DNA of 64,000 nucleotides, taken from Serripes groenlandicus (lineage: Eukaryota > Mollusca > Bivalvia > Cardiida > Cardiidae). Below the pieces are notes generated by a model. It was not told where the DNA came from. It did no database searches and worked only from the letters and a program-made list of their open reading frames with translations. A program made the translations under genes and the position numbers. Positions 63,301-64,000 of the stretch are shown here, in pieces. How positions within the stretch are numbered: position 1 is the first letter of the stretch; every line of letters starts with the position of its first letter. Where the stretch lies: the NCBI GenBank assembly GCA_031761405.1, contig JASEVX010000082.1, positions 188,501 through 252,500 on the forward strand, given 5' to 3'.

Positions 63301-64000
63301 TGTTGGATAGTAGGCTATCTCACAAATTTTCTAGTAATGTTTTATAATATTTGTCACCAATTAGATTCAGAAGTACTATAGTCCTCTGTCTATGCAAGAC
63401 GTTTGGTTGGCAGTAGGGTTGATCGCTCGGCGTATGCTCCAAACCCAAGCCGTTGGATAGTAGGCTATACATATCAACCACTCTATCTCACACATTTTCT
63501 ATAATATTTGTCACCAATTAGATTCAGAAGTACTATAGTCCTCTGTCTATGCAAACAGCGTAGATCATGACGAAACGTAGAGTCGCTGATGTGACGTTTA
63601 GTTAATATTTTACACTATAAGTTTGAATCAAGATCACGCCGAGTGTTTCGGAATCAGATATTGTTCCAAGCTATTTTGCAAACGGCTAATGATTTCACCT
63701 TGTATTTTTAAGCACATCGAATAAATATGCAAACTGAAGTTAACGAAAGTTTGAGCAGGCGACGATTTTCAAAATAGTAATAGGGCTTAGACTTCAGTTT
63801 CTCGTTGTCACGGCCTTATATTGTTTTAAACATGCAGTGTGGTATCGATATTTGTCCATTATTTTGAATAACACACGTTGACGTCTATTTGAATGATTGT
63901 TGCCATCATTGACTTATAGGACATTTACTTCTAATTAATGGACAGTTATCGATTAACTCTGGGAAATAAAGTACGAATATAACAATGGGCGACGTTACAG
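60391..64000. repeat. large tandem repeat, 1.70- and 1.85-kb units, running off the window
   Basis: ATCGATTAACTCTGGGAAAT starts units at 60391, 62094 and 63948. Units 1 and 2 are nearly identical (for example ACCGGAACAATGTAGATAAC and ATCACGGCATGTGTAAGTCA). Unit 2 is 150 bp longer because 63245-63394 is repeated at 63395-63545. Each unit has one modest plus-strand open frame (61274-61543 and its counterpart to 63243) with no recognised domain. Confidence 0.95.
61274..61543 (+). other. open frame shared by both large repeat units
   Basis: The reading (G-L-R-N-M-Q-P-A-H-S-Y-N-P-Y-H-A-A) is kept in unit 2 (63052-63243), with the C-terminus K-V-N-L-S-K-H-E-G-M-L-V-V identical. The first in-frame ATG is within the block (61379 region). 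The units are so similar that conservation says little. Not called as a gene. Confidence 0.2.

Overview
The window reads as non-coding eukaryotic DNA from an animal. I infer a bivalve mollusc. The grounds are GT-AG introns, AT-rich intergenic DNA, tRNA-headed SINEs with tails of the AACGCCGTTTTCAACA...TATCACGGCGGCC type, and tandem repeats built on GACCTTGACCTTTGACC and GGACGGACGG, all of which I associate with bivalve genomes. There is no operon, no rRNA, no functional tRNA and no CRISPR array. Species cannot be decided from sequence alone.

Two host gene loci can be supported. (1) A minus-strand gene, 34470 down to 29073, reconstructs as five exons whose splice phases all match. They give a 167-residue secreted, cysteine-rich protein. 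Its signal-peptide exon and flanks are tandemly duplicated, and a fragment of exon 2 is also duplicated. (2) A plus-strand locus, 17161-20530, is the wreck of a secreted or membrane-anchored cysteine-rich protein gene: good splice sites and long coding stretches, but an in-frame stop right after the signal peptide and at least three frameshifts, plus a repeat-rich insertion before an intact transmembrane exon.

Nearly everything else is mobile or repetitive. A 5'-truncated, frameshifted DIRS-like tyrosine-recombinase retrotransposon lies at about 9.06-11.69 kb on the minus strand. Its 3' region carries five small hairpins with compensatory changes. A TTAA-flanked palindromic MITE with ends like TTAACCCTTTCCCACATA is present in more than 20 full or partial copies, densest at 55-60 kb. 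A second MITE family (ends GAGCCGTCCCGCGAGAAAAC) has six copies. Two elements have perfect 9-bp target duplications: a 1.57-kb foldback element with an internal higher-order satellite (34920-36489) and a 237-bp palindromic MITE (45032-45268). There are several other foldbacks, two decayed hAT transposase C-termini (50.4-50.7 and 52.76-52.94 kb), and many SINEs.

The window also shows recent rearrangement: a 2.5-kb direct segmental duplication (23.47-25.94 and 40.46-42.98 kb), a 1.7-1.85-kb tandem repeat running off the right edge (60.39-64.0 kb), a 38-bp minisatellite grown inside a SINE (3.99-4.61 kb), and several tandem arrays with periods of roughly 100-190 bp. Layout: 0-9 kb SINEs, MITEs and foldbacks; 9-11.7 kb DIRS; 11.7-17 kb sparse; 17-20.5 kb broken gene; 20.9-22.8 kb tandem array; 23.5-28.9 kb duplication and MITEs; 29-34.6 kb secreted-protein gene; 34.9-36.5 kb foldback; 36.5-48.7 kb second duplication copy and SINE cluster; 49-53 kb tandem array and hAT relics; 54-60 kb MITE cluster; 60-64 kb large tandem repeat.
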